From Fistularia commersonii (lineage: Eukaryota; Chordata; Actinopteri; Syngnathiformes; Fistulariidae): 64,000 bases of DNA. Made by a program: the position numbers and the translations under genes. The notes beneath the pieces were generated by a model. The model saw only the letters and a list, made by a program, of their open reading frames with translations. It had not been told where the DNA came from and did no database searches. Location of the stretch: positions 16,025,001-16,089,000 of the forward strand of contig JBBMNZ010000015.1 of NCBI GenBank assembly GCA_037954325.1. The letters run 5' to 3'. Below, piece after piece: positions 54,420 through 63,900 of this stretch. The stretch's first letter is position 1. The number at the start of each line of letters is the position of its first letter.

Positions 54420-54715
54420 AGGGCATTGTTCAGTATCCTGGGCTCTGATTGGCTCAGCACAACAGAGTGAATGCTTTGTGCAAAGCACGCGTGCAGCATC
54501 TCGCCTTTTTCATTTCGCATCCACGTGTGATCGCTACCTGCAGAGTTCCTCTGCTGTGTTGGGTTTGTGTGAATTATCCTTGACAGTGTTAACTTTATTT
54601 CACAAACATTCTGCACCTTCTCAGGTATCTGGCACTGAATCTCAGCGGCAGAGGAAGATGCTAACCATCACAAAAAAAAGTGCAGAAGAGAAGCTAAGCT
54701 AATTAGGTTAATACA
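54420..54715 (+). mobile_element. Tigger-like relic (copy 3), heavily decayed
   Basis: Keeps the order of Tigger copies 1 and 2: CTCTGATTGGCTCAGCAC leader, then CTCAGCGGCAGAGGAAGATG and CTAACCATCAC. The encoded SQRQRKMLTITKK breaks off where copies 1 and 2 continue KLLDMLRE. Both termini are missing. Confidence 0.5.
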
Positions 54716-54861
54716 AGTATGGGGAGGGTCATAAAGCTTTATATTTTCTAAAAATAATGCAATAGAAATATGAAGGCTACTTCGCCTAATATGTATTATT
54801 CCAGGCCTGAAAACAACCGTCGCTGCATTCGCAGTGCAGGATCTTTTTGCAGTTTCTACAG

Positions 54862-55374
54862 GAGGGGTGTCAAACGTACGGCCCGGGGGCCGGTACTAGC
54901 ATGCCTGGGGGTTCAATCCGGCCCATGGACTAAATCTACAATTTGAAAAAAATACATAAAAACCGTGATCTACTATTTTCAAATAAAAATCCAGTTCCTT
55001 CATCGTCTGCTCGCACTGTTTTAGTCAGTGTTGGCAACATGGCACGACACTACGTGACTCAAAACTTACAGCAGATGGCAGCAATGCGGCTTCTGGGTCT
55101 GTAACTAGTATTTTTATTTATTGTTAGAAAATAGCCTGCTTTTCCATCGGCTCCGACACGTCCATCAGTAAGATGCAGTTGTCAAAGAGGAGAAACATGG
55201 ACATTGAGTGTCGGGCCACTTCTTATTTGTTTGTTGAGGATAATAAGAAACCTGTATGCTTCGTGTGCCACTAAGAGACTGGCTATGGTGAAAAATGATA
55301 CTATAATTTTACTGGTCCGTCAAATTACGTCAAATCAGGCCGTATGTGTGATCCAAATCAGTTTGACACCCCTG
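54862..55374 (+). mobile_element. hAT element, 513 bp, with near-exact 8-bp duplication
   Basis: Left end GAGGGGTGTCAAACGTACGG (first base mutated from C); right end CAGTTTGACACCCCTG. Flanks are TTCTACAG (54854-54861) and CTCTACAG (55375-55382), 7 of 8 identical. Related to the element at 59.7 kb, which also has GGTCTCAGAC and GCCGTATGAGACCC-type subterminal parts. Confidence 0.85.
55173..55275 (+). pseudogene. hAT transposase N-terminal fragment
   Basis: From an ATG at about 55174 the frame reads MQLSKRRNMDIECRATSY, then LFVEDNKKPVCFVCH and a stop. A lysine/arginine-rich start, a short acidic segment and a KPVC(L/F)(I/V)C zinc-knuckle half are typical of GTF2IRD2-like and EPM2AIP1-like hAT transposases. 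Only the first Cys pair of the finger remains; the His pair and everything downstream are gone. Confidence 0.6.
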
Positions 55375-55382
55375 CTCTACAG

Positions 55383-57507
55383 CCTTTTCAAGAACTCGCT
55401 GGTTCTTTCATGCAAAAGATGTTTCATCTTTTGCTTGGTGATTGGTGGAACTCATAAGCCACGCCCATCACCCGCTACTTCTTGCAAAGTGCCTTTTTTT
55501 AAAAAACGTCACGCTCGCTGATATACGTTTTCCCGCTACAAAATGAACCGAACCGGCAAGAAACGGACAGACGAGGAGGTCCAAGGTCTTCTGGACTTCC
55601 AAGGTTCGAAGGGGAACATCCAGATTTTAGCCAAAATAACATTCGTCACATGGAAGAAAAATCAAATTTGTGCACGCTCCCTTTGCATTGTCCTTAAAAA
55701 ACACAAACGGTCACGCTCATCGCGCAAAAAGTAATTCCACTTCCAGAGCAGCCATGGAGAGGGGTGGGGGGTCAAAACAAAAAAACACACTTCTCCGGGG
55801 TCGGACCACAATAAAAAAGCAGAAAAGTGTGTTTTCCATTTCTTTGGACTATAAATCATTTTATTCACAAGCAGCAAAGTCTGCTACGGCCTTGAGGCGG
55901 CGACACGGCCATTCAAATGCCAGGAAATGTACCGAGAGATGAAGCGAATTGGGGGAAAAAAAAAAAAATACAAATAGCATCTTCTTGATTGAGATGAAAT
56001 TAGGGTTGGAAAGCCTCGTCCGGGAAGCTGATTGGATTTGTAGACATAAATCCAATAAAAGGTTGAACGGTGGACGGACGGCCTCGCTTTTACCTTTCCA
56101 CAGCCCAGCGGGCGGCAGATAATTTGCTCACCGCTGAAAACCAGCGTCCGCCTGCCTGTAGAGCTCCGTCAGATCATTACCATTTCAATATGGTCAAAAA
56201 AAAATTTTTTTTTTTTTTTGTCGCGGGGGCGTCCGAGACACCGGGACGTGCGCTGATAAGGGCCGAGGAAAGGTCTCGTTTTATCCGGCGGCGCAGGGGA
56301 ACGCAAATATCGGAGCGTTGGTAAAATGAATCCGTGCGGTCGACCCGGAGCGCCTGGCTGTTTTTTACAATTCCGAAAGATTTCCTCGGCTCCCCCGGCC
56401 CGAGATGCACCGATGAAGACGGCGACCCCCGCCAGCGTCATTAGCCCTCTCCAGCTGTTTCCGTGACATTTGGCGTCCCTCCGGCCCGAGCGCTTTAAAC
56501 TCACGGACAGCGGTTCAGTGCGGCGGTAGCCTCCCGCAGAACGATGCTGCCAAAAAACGAATACAAAATGACTCCACGTGGGCGGATATTTGTTTTTCTA
56601 ATTTTTTTTTTTTTTAACCCGCCGGAGCCGGTGTGGTCGCCACGGACAAAGACGAGGTCTTCCATTACCGTAATTGCTCAATTTAGCCGCCGCTGCCGCC
56701 GTTCACTGTGCTTTTTATACGAGTGGCTTTTTCATGAATAACAAATTAGCCGTTACCTGGTGACTGCGGGTCCAACAAGTAGATCCATCCGCGGAGGGAA
56801 AAAAAAAAACAGCAATTTAATGTCAGACTCTTTCTGTTTATCTGTTTCGGCACGTATACGATGAGCGGCTTAAATCAACCGTATAGCGTTGTGTGTGTGT
56901 GTGTGTGTGTGTGAGGAGGGTTTTTTTCCAGAAACACCTCCGAGAGCCGGAGGATTATTGCCTATCTGACATGGATTGGAGTGAATAAGCAAAAACAGAC
57001 ACTGTTCATTACTGTACATCTCAGCAGGGGGCGAGGGAGTTAAATTAAAATGCTTTTTGTTCTCCTCTCGTGTGTCCTGTTTACACGGGAGGACGGGGGA
57101 ATCGCGCGCCAACGGCGGAGGCTTCGCCTACGTGATTTGCAATAAGAGGAAGTACGCCGCGCCGTCTGTGCAATTTTTCCCATCCGGATTAATTCCCCGG
57201 GTCTGCGACGCCGGGAGAATAACCGAAGGAAGCGAAAGCCGGCGGGAGCCTCCCGTGCACACCTTGCTGCAGGCTTCTTCGATCGGCGCGGACGCTCAAC
57301 GCAACGGCGATGCCCTCATTAGCTGTTTTTTTTTTTTTTTTTTTATATTATTAAAAACAATATATGTTTCATTTGATCGCAGCATCTCCCGAACGTACGA
57401 GCCCCATCCATGATTTAGACTCCGCTATAACGCAATTCTGTACGTTTCATCAAGCAAAGAATCGCCATGGATTACTCATTCGGGTTTTTTAAGATGTGAA
57501 ATAATAA
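55383..57507. other. Non-coding DNA with simple repeats
   Basis: Contains A/T runs (55955-55968, 56198-56219, 56607-56616, 57327-57343) and (GT)12 at 56889-56913. The block 55870-56060 is unique and may be regulatory (GATTGGATTTGTAGACATAA, AATCCAATAAAAGG, which include inverted CCAAT boxes). No gene is supported. Confidence 0.4.
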
Positions 57508-58089
57508 CAGCGGACCCTCACTTTTTCGCGGCGAAAAGTGAATTTCGATGGTATTTACAGATATATCGACCCCCCGACGAACCTCAATCAACCCTTTACC
57601 AAACTCCCCGCGCATGTGTTTTTTTTCTTCAGAAATATATCCACGGCGGTTGCTGCCTCCGTTTTTATTTCTGGTTGAGAACGGTTTTATAAACTGCCAC
57701 GGCCCCGTCAATCCAGTTACAAAAGTGGACCGATCGGACCGTATCGTCGTCCCAATGCAGGCCGTTTACAGCGGTTTGTGAGACCGGTTTATTAGATTTG
57801 TTCCCCTTCTTGTCGCTTCTTTTCCTTTTCCTCACCGGCAGACTTCATCATCTCGCTGATGTCCTCGAACGGCGGTCTCATATTTTATCTTTATAACAAA
57901 TTTTAATTTTTTTTTTCTTCTCAGGCTAAAATACGGCTAATTTATCACAAAAAAAAAAAAAAAAAAAATTCAAATACTGAAAAAAAAAAATGCTCAAGGA
58001 CAGTAAATTGCAAGAACTGAATTACAAAAAAAATCCTGCGAAGTAGCGAGGGCGCGAAAGCCAAACCGCGAAGTAGCGAGGGTCCGCCG
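57508..58089. mobile_element. Tigger-like MITE
   Basis: Left end CAGCGGACCCTCACTTTTTC then GCGG. Right end, reverse-complemented, CGGCGGACCCTCGCTACTTC then GCGG. A second CTGCGAAGTAGCGAGGGC block (58036-58053) precedes the right end, as in Tigger subtermini. TA follows the right end (58090-58091) and lies near the left end. The interior has A-runs and no transposase frame. Confidence 0.7.
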
Positions 58090-58859
58090 TAATTGCGATC
58101 TCGCTCTATTTTCCGGGGTTAAAAACACCGGGGAGACCAGCCAGTCCTCGCAAACGCCGAGAACTCAAGAGTTTCCCTCACAATCTCAAGACTTCCTAAC
58201 TCCGATCCAGACACGGAGGCCTCTGTGGCGTGTGGTCGAGGTCGGGGGTTCGGTTGCATGAACCTTATACAAGGAGCCGCAAGAAACCCAAAACCATCCC
58301 CATAAAAGGTTTATGGTCAAGAAACTCGATTAATTCACCCGAGGCCTTTGTTTGGACGATTCGATTTTGTCTCCATCTCTAATGTGGCCCCTTTTCTTCC
58401 TGCGGCCTCTCCGGTGGAAAGCCAAGGCTTTGACAGGTTTGAACCCACACCAGTCATTCGGAGCCCAAAGCAGTCATTTCCCCCCGAATCCGCGACAAAT
58501 GGAAACGAAACGGAGGAAGAGCGAGAAAACATTTTGAGAAAAAAAGCGAGCGAGCGGCGCCAAAAGCCCGACGCGGTATTCAAATCCCGGCTTTACGCGG
58601 CAAAAACAATGACTAAAACGACTCAAAGGCGTCCCTGCCAGAATCGCTTTATGGTAAAAAACCGAAAAAAACAGCCGATTTTTCATTTTTTCGCTTCTTT
58701 TAATCGTAAAGTTAACTTTTTAACAGGAGGTTGAGTCATTTCGGAGCCCGACCGGACAAGCGGTCGACGGGGAAAACCTCACCGTCTGACAAATCACACC
58801 AGTCAATGCTAGAGCGGTGACAATATTCGAACACACCTCTCCAGTGCGCCGTTTGGATC
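58090..58859. other. Non-coding spacer
   Basis: Unique, with an open frame on both strands at 58335-58734 that has no domain signature. Nothing else is seen. Confidence 0.4.
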
Positions 58860-58884
58860 TGTGTGTGTGTGCGTGTGTGTGTGT
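58860..58884. repeat. (GT)12 microsatellite
   Basis: GT array with one C interruption. Confidence 0.85.
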
Positions 58885-58889
58885 TCTGC

Positions 58890-59120
58890 CTCGGCCATGA
58901 TGTGTAAAGACATTAACCCCTCAGGCTCTTCAATTCAAAGGCCTCTTTCTGTATTTATGGTCCCCGGCTGTAGCTGTGGCTCATTTCAATTCAATGCCGC
59001 ACTGATAAGCAACGCGCGAACAGCCATCCTCCGCCATTTCTCATCAAGTGGCCTATCAGGCCGGCAGATAACACGACGAGCGACAGAATGGAACCGCTAA
59101 CTGCCTCCATTCGCACAAAA
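58890..59120. promoter_or_regulatory. Candidate conserved non-coding element
   Basis: Contains CTTCAATTCAAAGGCCTC, CTGTATTTATGGTCCCCGGC, TCATTTCAATTCAATGCCGC, ACTGATAAGC, and TCAAGTGGCC (an NKX2-type TCAAGTG site at about 59043). TCAATTCAA occurs twice. Unique and gene-free. Confidence 0.4.
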
Positions 59121-59459
59121 GAGACAAAAAAAATGACTCGAATAATTGCGGTTGTAAAAAATGAAGAGCCGGCTGAAAGGATGTCAGCGTGACGTTTTAA
59201 AATCAACCTTTTTTTTTTTTTTTTTTTTCGCGCCGCCGCTGAGCACGTCATTTGTTTTTTCACAAGTGAGTCGATTAGAAAAACACACACACGGAATTCT
59301 TTTTTGCGCCTCCACGTCTCGATCCGAAGCTATCATTTTGGTGCATGTTGGTGCCCGTAAGTGCAAACCAACGCTCCGCTGATGGGATTCCGCGTGTTAG
59401 CGCGAGCGTCAATCCGGCCTCCAAACAAGTCAATGTTGCAACTCCGGATTATTTAGTGG

Positions 59460-59570
59460 AAACGGCGCAACGTGAAACCACGGCGTACAGCTTTGCATTC
59501 ATGCTCCATCATTATCAACGCACTATTAATAGATTATAACAGCAATATTCATTAAGCTAAATCGCTAAAA
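59460..59570. promoter_or_regulatory. Candidate conserved non-coding element
   Basis: Short block with CAGCTTTGCATTCATGCTCC, CACTATTAATAGATTATAAC and ATATTCATTAAGC. Octamer-like and homeodomain words are dense, but AT content is high. Confidence 0.3.
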
Positions 59571-59741
59571 GGCTGATGTCAGAAATAGCAGGAGTTTGTA
59601 AGCAGAGTTTGTCCTCAGTTGACCTCCAGACCAAAAGTCCATACCAAGACTTCAAGTCTATAATAAGCTGTTATTGCTTAAACAAAACTTGGAAAATCAT
59701 CAGACTTCTAAAGCGATGTGCTGTAAGTGTTACTTCTACAT

Positions 59742-60405
59742 CAGGGGTCTCAGACTCGCGGCCCTCGGAACAATATTTTGTGGCCCCCTGCCTGAAATCA
59801 AAACCTTGTGTTGGTGCAGCCCACGCGTTATTTATCACATGCATCTGGGGGTTTTATACAGCGGGTTTAAAAAAAAAAAAAAAACGAGCAAGGAAAAAAT
59901 GAAAAAGTAACTTTGCGATCTATTTTTTTGCTTCAAAATTTGAAAACAAAAGGGTTTTTTGATGAATAAACGTCTAGCGGCATTCTTAAAATGATCTTTT
60001 CTTTTATTATCTCTTTAAAAAAAACACAAAAATGATAGCAGAAATAGCGGGCAAAATTAAAACGATTGAATTAATAACCAGAATAGCTTTGTAAAGATTA
60101 TACCTCCTCTTATACATGGTAACAATCGATTTTCTTATAAATTCTATGGCTAATTTTCCCAAAGTGACAAGAATTTCTCTTCATCCATTCTTTTTTAATA
60201 TTTATTTTTAATATCAATTCATGGAACAGGAACAGTTCATTCACATAAAGATTTTTATAATTTACCTGTTTACCTCCTTTACACTAAAAAAAATTAAAAT
60301 TTAGACTTAGCGTTACTTTTAGGGAATGATTTTACTGGTCCGGCCCCTTTGACATCAAATTAAGCCGTATGAGACCCTTGGAACAAAATGACTTTGACTT
60401 CTCTG
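59742..60405. mobile_element. hAT element, 664 bp, exact 8-bp duplication
   Basis: Left end CAGGGGTCTCAGACTCGCGG; the right end ACTTTGACTTCTCTG is a decayed inverse. The octamer TTCTACAT is found at both 59734-59741 and 60406-60413. An internal block near the right end (CCGTATGAGACCCTTG) is a better match to the left terminus. No transposase frame remains. Confidence 0.8.
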
Positions 60406-60930
60406 TTCTACATGAAGGTACATCAGATTTTTCAACTTTGCAATAAGAGCACGTAATAAACAGCAACTTTGAGAAGCTACAGTCCGTATAATCTCGTGAT
60501 TATGTGCACGGGAAGCTCAGGATGGAAAGGCACAGATGAAAAAGCGTCCCAAACTATCCCACTCAACCGCAATAGAGAGACCGGCGTGAGGGAACATGAT
60601 TGTAGAGCAGTGCTTCTCAATTATTTTCTGTCTCGCCACCCCGAGGAAGAAAAAAACATTTCACGCCCCCCTACCACCGCTCTCCGCCGCAATGAAATTA
60701 TTATACGCACACCTCTGCATAACATTGTATCCTTATTAAAATGAAATAAAAGAAAAAGAAAGATAGATCGACTTGCAACAAAGAATAACTTCATTAACAT
60801 TTATTGACATAATGGTGCTCCCGTGTTTACTGAACTAGCTTTCACAAAGACGGATAATTGTTGCAAATATTCGGCACGTTTTCGCTGAAATAACTCATCT
60901 TTGCTTATGAACGTCATAGGGGATGGATGA

Positions 60931-60980
60931 GATAAGATAAGATAAGATAAGATAAGATAAGATAAGATAAGATAAGATAA
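60931..60980. repeat. (GATAA)10 array
   Basis: Perfect pentamer array forming the 3' tail of the minus-strand LINE that follows. Confidence 0.9.
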
Positions 60981-61304
60981 GAATAAGAACAACTTTATTT
61001 ATCCCGAAGGAAATTGTTGTGCCAGAATTACAAGAAAAACATAACAATAATAAATAATAGTAGAAAATTGTATGAACAGTATAAACAGTTAGAAAAAGGG
61101 GGAAAATAAGAAATATAAATTAACTATAAAGTGCCTTTAGTAACAAGTTAAGACTATAAAGGGTTTTAAGGTCTTAAGTACCAAGTGAAAGATAAGGAGT
61201 GCATAAGAGTATGAAAAAATATTGTACATGTAGCTGTTATGAAGTGAAATATTGCACAGTTATGAACATATATAGGGATAAATTAATACAATTTACAGTA
61301 AGTG

Positions 61305-61337
<33 letters not shown>

Positions 61338-61521
61338 AAGGTTTAAGATTTTGAGATTCCCTGCAGCTGAAGGGAGAGGAATTAAAAAGTCTGATAGCCT
61401 CAGGTAGGAAAGACCTCCTGTGGCGTTCAGTGGAGCTCCTCGGAAGTATCAGTCTGAGGCTGAAAGAGCTCTGACAGGATGTCAGTGAGGCATGCAGGGG
61501 GTGATGGACGCTGTCCATGAT
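60981..61521 (-). mobile_element. LINE 3' end (family A), minus strand
   Basis: Opposite-strand copy of the family at 10.0 kb, with TTATCCCGAAGGAAATTG at its tail side and the coding end at 61336-61521. It includes a T-run (61312-61337). On the minus strand the order is coding end, untranslated region, (TTATC)n. Confidence 0.7.
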
Positions 61522-61536
61522 GATAAGATAAGACAA
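61336..61536 (-). pseudogene. C-terminal fragment of a LINE ORF2-like protein
   Basis: Contains MDSVHHPLHASLTSCQSSF followed by SLRLILPRSS and ERHRRSFLPEAIRLFNSS, about 25 residues more N-terminal than the 10.0-kb copy. It is the extreme end of a non-LTR reverse-transcriptase ORF. The ATG is internal to the family protein, and upstream sequence is replaced by a GATAA array, so this is a 5'-truncated insert. Confidence 0.7.
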
Positions 61537-61586
61537 GATAAGATAAGATAAGATAAGATAAGATAAGATAAGATAAGATAAGATAA
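61522..61586. repeat. (GATAA)n array with one variant unit
   Basis: Pentamer array with a GACAA variant. It is the tail of the family-B LINE and directly abuts the truncated 5' end of the family-A LINE. Confidence 0.9.
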
Positions 61587-62172
61587 ACTTTATTGATTGC
61601 CATCAGGGAAATTCTCTTGCCAGAGCAGCATAACAGTTATACAGGACTGTCTCCGAAAATTAGAATATTGTGATACAGTTCTTTATCTTCTGTAATGCAA
61701 TTACAAAAACAAAAATGTCATACATTCTGGTTTCATTACAAATCAACTGAAAGATTGCAAGACTTTTATCATTTTGATATTGCTGATTATGGCTTATATC
61801 TGAAGAAAACTCAAAATGTTAGAATATTATGAAAAAGTTTTTTTTTTTAATTATATTCCAGAAGAAAAAGAACTTTATCACAATATTCTGATTTTCTGAG
61901 ACAGTCCTGTAGTGTCAATAAATATGAATATAAATAGAGAGACAATTAGAGGACAATTAGAAAAGACATCCACAAATAAATAGACAGCAGGGAGAACAAC
62001 AACATCATCATCAAAGATAAGAATGGAAAATAGAATAGGAAAAAAAAAAAAACAGATAACCAAAACTAACCAAACTAATGACAAAAATAAAATAAATAAA
62101 CAAAAATAAGCAGGATGCCAACAAAAACGACAACAAAGTGAGGGCATGACACGTGAATGGGTGAGGTAGTGA
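61587..62172 (-). mobile_element. LINE 3' tail (family B), minus strand, split by a MITE
   Basis: CTTTATTGATTGCCATCAGG and GCAGCATAACAGTTATA lie before the MITE; TAGTGTCAATAAATATGAATA resumes after it, giving a continuous LINE when the MITE is removed. The far end has GGCATGACACGTGAATGGGT. Confidence 0.7.
61642..61909. mobile_element. 268-bp Tc1/mariner-type MITE with TA duplication
   Basis: Ends CAGGACTGTCTCCGAAAATT and AATATTCTGATTTTCTGAGA then CAGTCCTG pair over more than 30 bp (AGAATATTGTGAT against ATCACAATATTCT). TA lies on each side (61640-61641, 61910-61911). It is inserted in the LINE tail above. The terminus matches a widespread fish Tc1-type MITE. Confidence 0.85.
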
Positions 62173-62470
62173 TAGTCATAACACAGTCATGTCTTCAGGT
62201 GACGCCTTCATTTATTTGCCTTCATGCCGTCCAACATTTTCAGACCCAGTAAACAAAGCGGTCTTTCCTCGTCTCTCGCCGTCGTCACGGCGAAGCCAAG
62301 CGCTCCGTACGCTTCGTCATATTTCCCCGTCTTAGCTTTTGGGTGACTTTGGTTTGTCTCATTATCTCCGTCTCTCACCGCCTTTCTCATCATCCCAGTT
62401 AAATAAGTTTCCCCGGTGTCTCTTGAGAGTTTGTTCACTGCACTTCATATTTTCCTGCTCTGTGCCGTGT

Positions 62471-62871
62471 GTTCAAATGCAAAAAAAACACAAAAAAAAC
62501 AAACCTTGAGCATGTTTCCCCCGCGGCCCAATCACATCGCATCACACTGAGAACAATGTTGTAGTGAAATGGCTAACAACTCCATAGATGATAAACAAAG
62601 ACAAACAAGAAGGTACTGAGAAAGAGATAGAGGAGGCGAGTGCTGTGAACATAACCAACTTTAAGTCTGAGGAACCGAAAAGACGTCGGGAGTCAACTAG
62701 CCAATCCACCACCAACGACCGCAACCAACAACCAATTATATATTATAAAAACACTGGTTCGGGGAAACCTAGCAAGTCAGATTTTGTGAACGTACTCACT
62801 TTGTTGCTTGGCAGGGAAAAGAAGATCAGACCAAGGGCTCTGTATACGTTATTTTTGCCATTTATCTGAAT
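62471..62871. other. Non-coding spacer
   Basis: Unique sequence with a 93-codon chance open frame (62588-62869) of low similarity to anything recognised. Nothing else is supported. Confidence 0.4.
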
Positions 62872-63051
62872 TACCGTGTTTTCACGACTATAAGGCGCAC
62901 GTAAAAGTCTTAGATTTTCTTCAAAATGCGCGGCGCGCCCTGTAGCGCAGTGCGCCCTGTGTTTGTTGGTGTTGTTGTAAGGCGGACGTTAAAGGGGGAA
63001 GTGTGGGTGTTGATTGTATATAAAAGTTTTAACAAACACATCCAGCACAGC

Positions 63052-63183
63052 CACATCACCAACATGGACGAGGTGCCGTTCACTTTCGACATCGCGATAA
63101 GTCACACTGTGGAGAAGGACGGGACTAGCATGGTAGCGATACGCACAACGGGGAAGAAAGTCTTCTCTGAGACCACAGTTTAA
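63052..63183 (+). pseudogene. Pogo/Tigger transposase DDE-domain fragment (first Asp)
   Basis: The frame reads NMDEVPFTFDIAISHTVEKD and then SMVAIRTTGKK. NMDEVP(L/F)TFD marks the first catalytic Asp of the DDE domain in pogo-type transposases (TIGD/POGK relatives), where the motif is followed by TVxxKGxxxVxIxTTGxE. The following VLxxxADGxKLPP block is absent: the frame ends after FSETTV at a stop where a large internal deletion joins the C-terminal part. The second and third catalytic residues are missing. Confidence 0.7.
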
Positions 63184-63420
63184 CTAAGAGCGAAAGGCAG
63201 CGCCACAATTTGCGAATGGATCGTAGATGCTTGGGCTAACGTGTCCAACCAGCACTGTTGTTCGAGCTTTCGCAAAAGCCGGCATCATTTCCGAGGAGCC
63301 GCGCGGCACGGAAAGTGACTCTGACAGTGAAGAAAGTGAACCTGGCATGTTTGATGGGAGATTTACCGCAGCTGTTCAGATCAGAAACAGAGGATGAGGA
63401 CTTCGACGGGTTTGATTGAT
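63184..63420 (+). pseudogene. Pogo transposase C-terminal tail (frameshifted)
   Basis: Immediately after the deletion point, KGSATICEWIVDAWANV matches the (S)xxxVCxWVxxAWxxI segment near the end of pogo transposases. Then a one-base shift gives a frame with TVVRAFAKAGII and a run of Asp/Glu/Ser. The end of the relic is ETEDEDFDGF in another frame, before a stop. The acidic tail also survives in the MITE at 51.84 kb. At least two frame changes make it inactive. Confidence 0.6.
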
Positions 63421-63709
63421 GACGATTACCGGTAAAAAAAATGTGAATACCAAACTCAGTTTTGCTCCCGCTCTTTTTCAAATACGCAAACTTGTATGCT
63501 TGTGTGTGTGTGTTGTTGTAAGGCGGACGAAGTAGAGAGAATGTTAAAGTGGGAAGTGTGGGCGTGGATTGTATATAAACCCGCGCCTTATAATCAGGCG
63601 CGCCTTATGTGTGTGTTAAATACAATAATGGCACACATAACTGAGACTGCGCCTTTTAGTATGCTGCGCTTTATGGTCGTGAAAATACGATCAATGCTGG
63701 TTTAAACCT

Positions 63710-63900
63710 AAATATCTCCTACTGCTTCAACAGGACAGGACAAGATTCAATATCGGATAAAATCAAATATGCAGCTGTGATGATCTGCCCTTCCCTGATC
63801 TGCACGTGAAGGCGCTCAGCATCCTCGCTTGTATTCTGCTGGAAAACCAGCCGAGCCACATTTCATTCCTTTTCATTTCATAAGAACCTGCTCGGCGAGA
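63710..63900. promoter_or_regulatory. Candidate conserved non-coding element
   Basis: Unique block with GATTCAATATCGGATAAAAT, CAAATATGCAGCTGTGATGA, TCTGCCCTTCCCTGATCTGC and ATTTCATTCCTTTTCATTTC. An E-box (CAGCTG), a GATA word and octamer-like words are present. The window ends 100 bp further in G-rich DNA. Confidence 0.35.

Larger units (their letters stand above)
60604..62470. mobile_element. Repeat family Y (copy B), split by two LINE tails
   Basis: The left part (60609-60925) starts CAGTGCTTCTCAATTATTTT, a hAT-type terminus, and includes CATTTCACGCCCCCCTACCA and CGTGTTTACTGAACTAGC. The right part (62186-62470) has GACGCCTTCATTTATTTGCC and GTTTGTTCACTGCACTTCAT. Copy A at 49.7-51.0 kb is continuous where copy B is split, which proves that the LINEs came later. 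Confidence 0.55.
62872..63691 (+). mobile_element. Pogo-type element, internally deleted, with DDE relic
   Basis: Left end TA|CCGTGTTTTCACGACTATAA then GGCGCAC; right end, reverse-complemented, ATCGTATTTTCACGACCATA then AAGCGCA. A second inner repeat (CCCGCGCCTTATAATCAGGC at about 63580) echoes the subterminal. Target TA is clear on the left only. It encodes two pieces of a pogo-type transposase. Confidence 0.7.

Noticed and set aside
60931..61586. Regular spaced repeats suggesting a CRISPR-like array
   Set aside because: They are contiguous GATAA pentamers forming LINE tails, without spacers, in eukaryotic DNA.
62588..62869. 93-codon Lys/Glu/Thr-rich frame
   Set aside because: No recognisable domain, lies between two transposons, and has no support as an exon.
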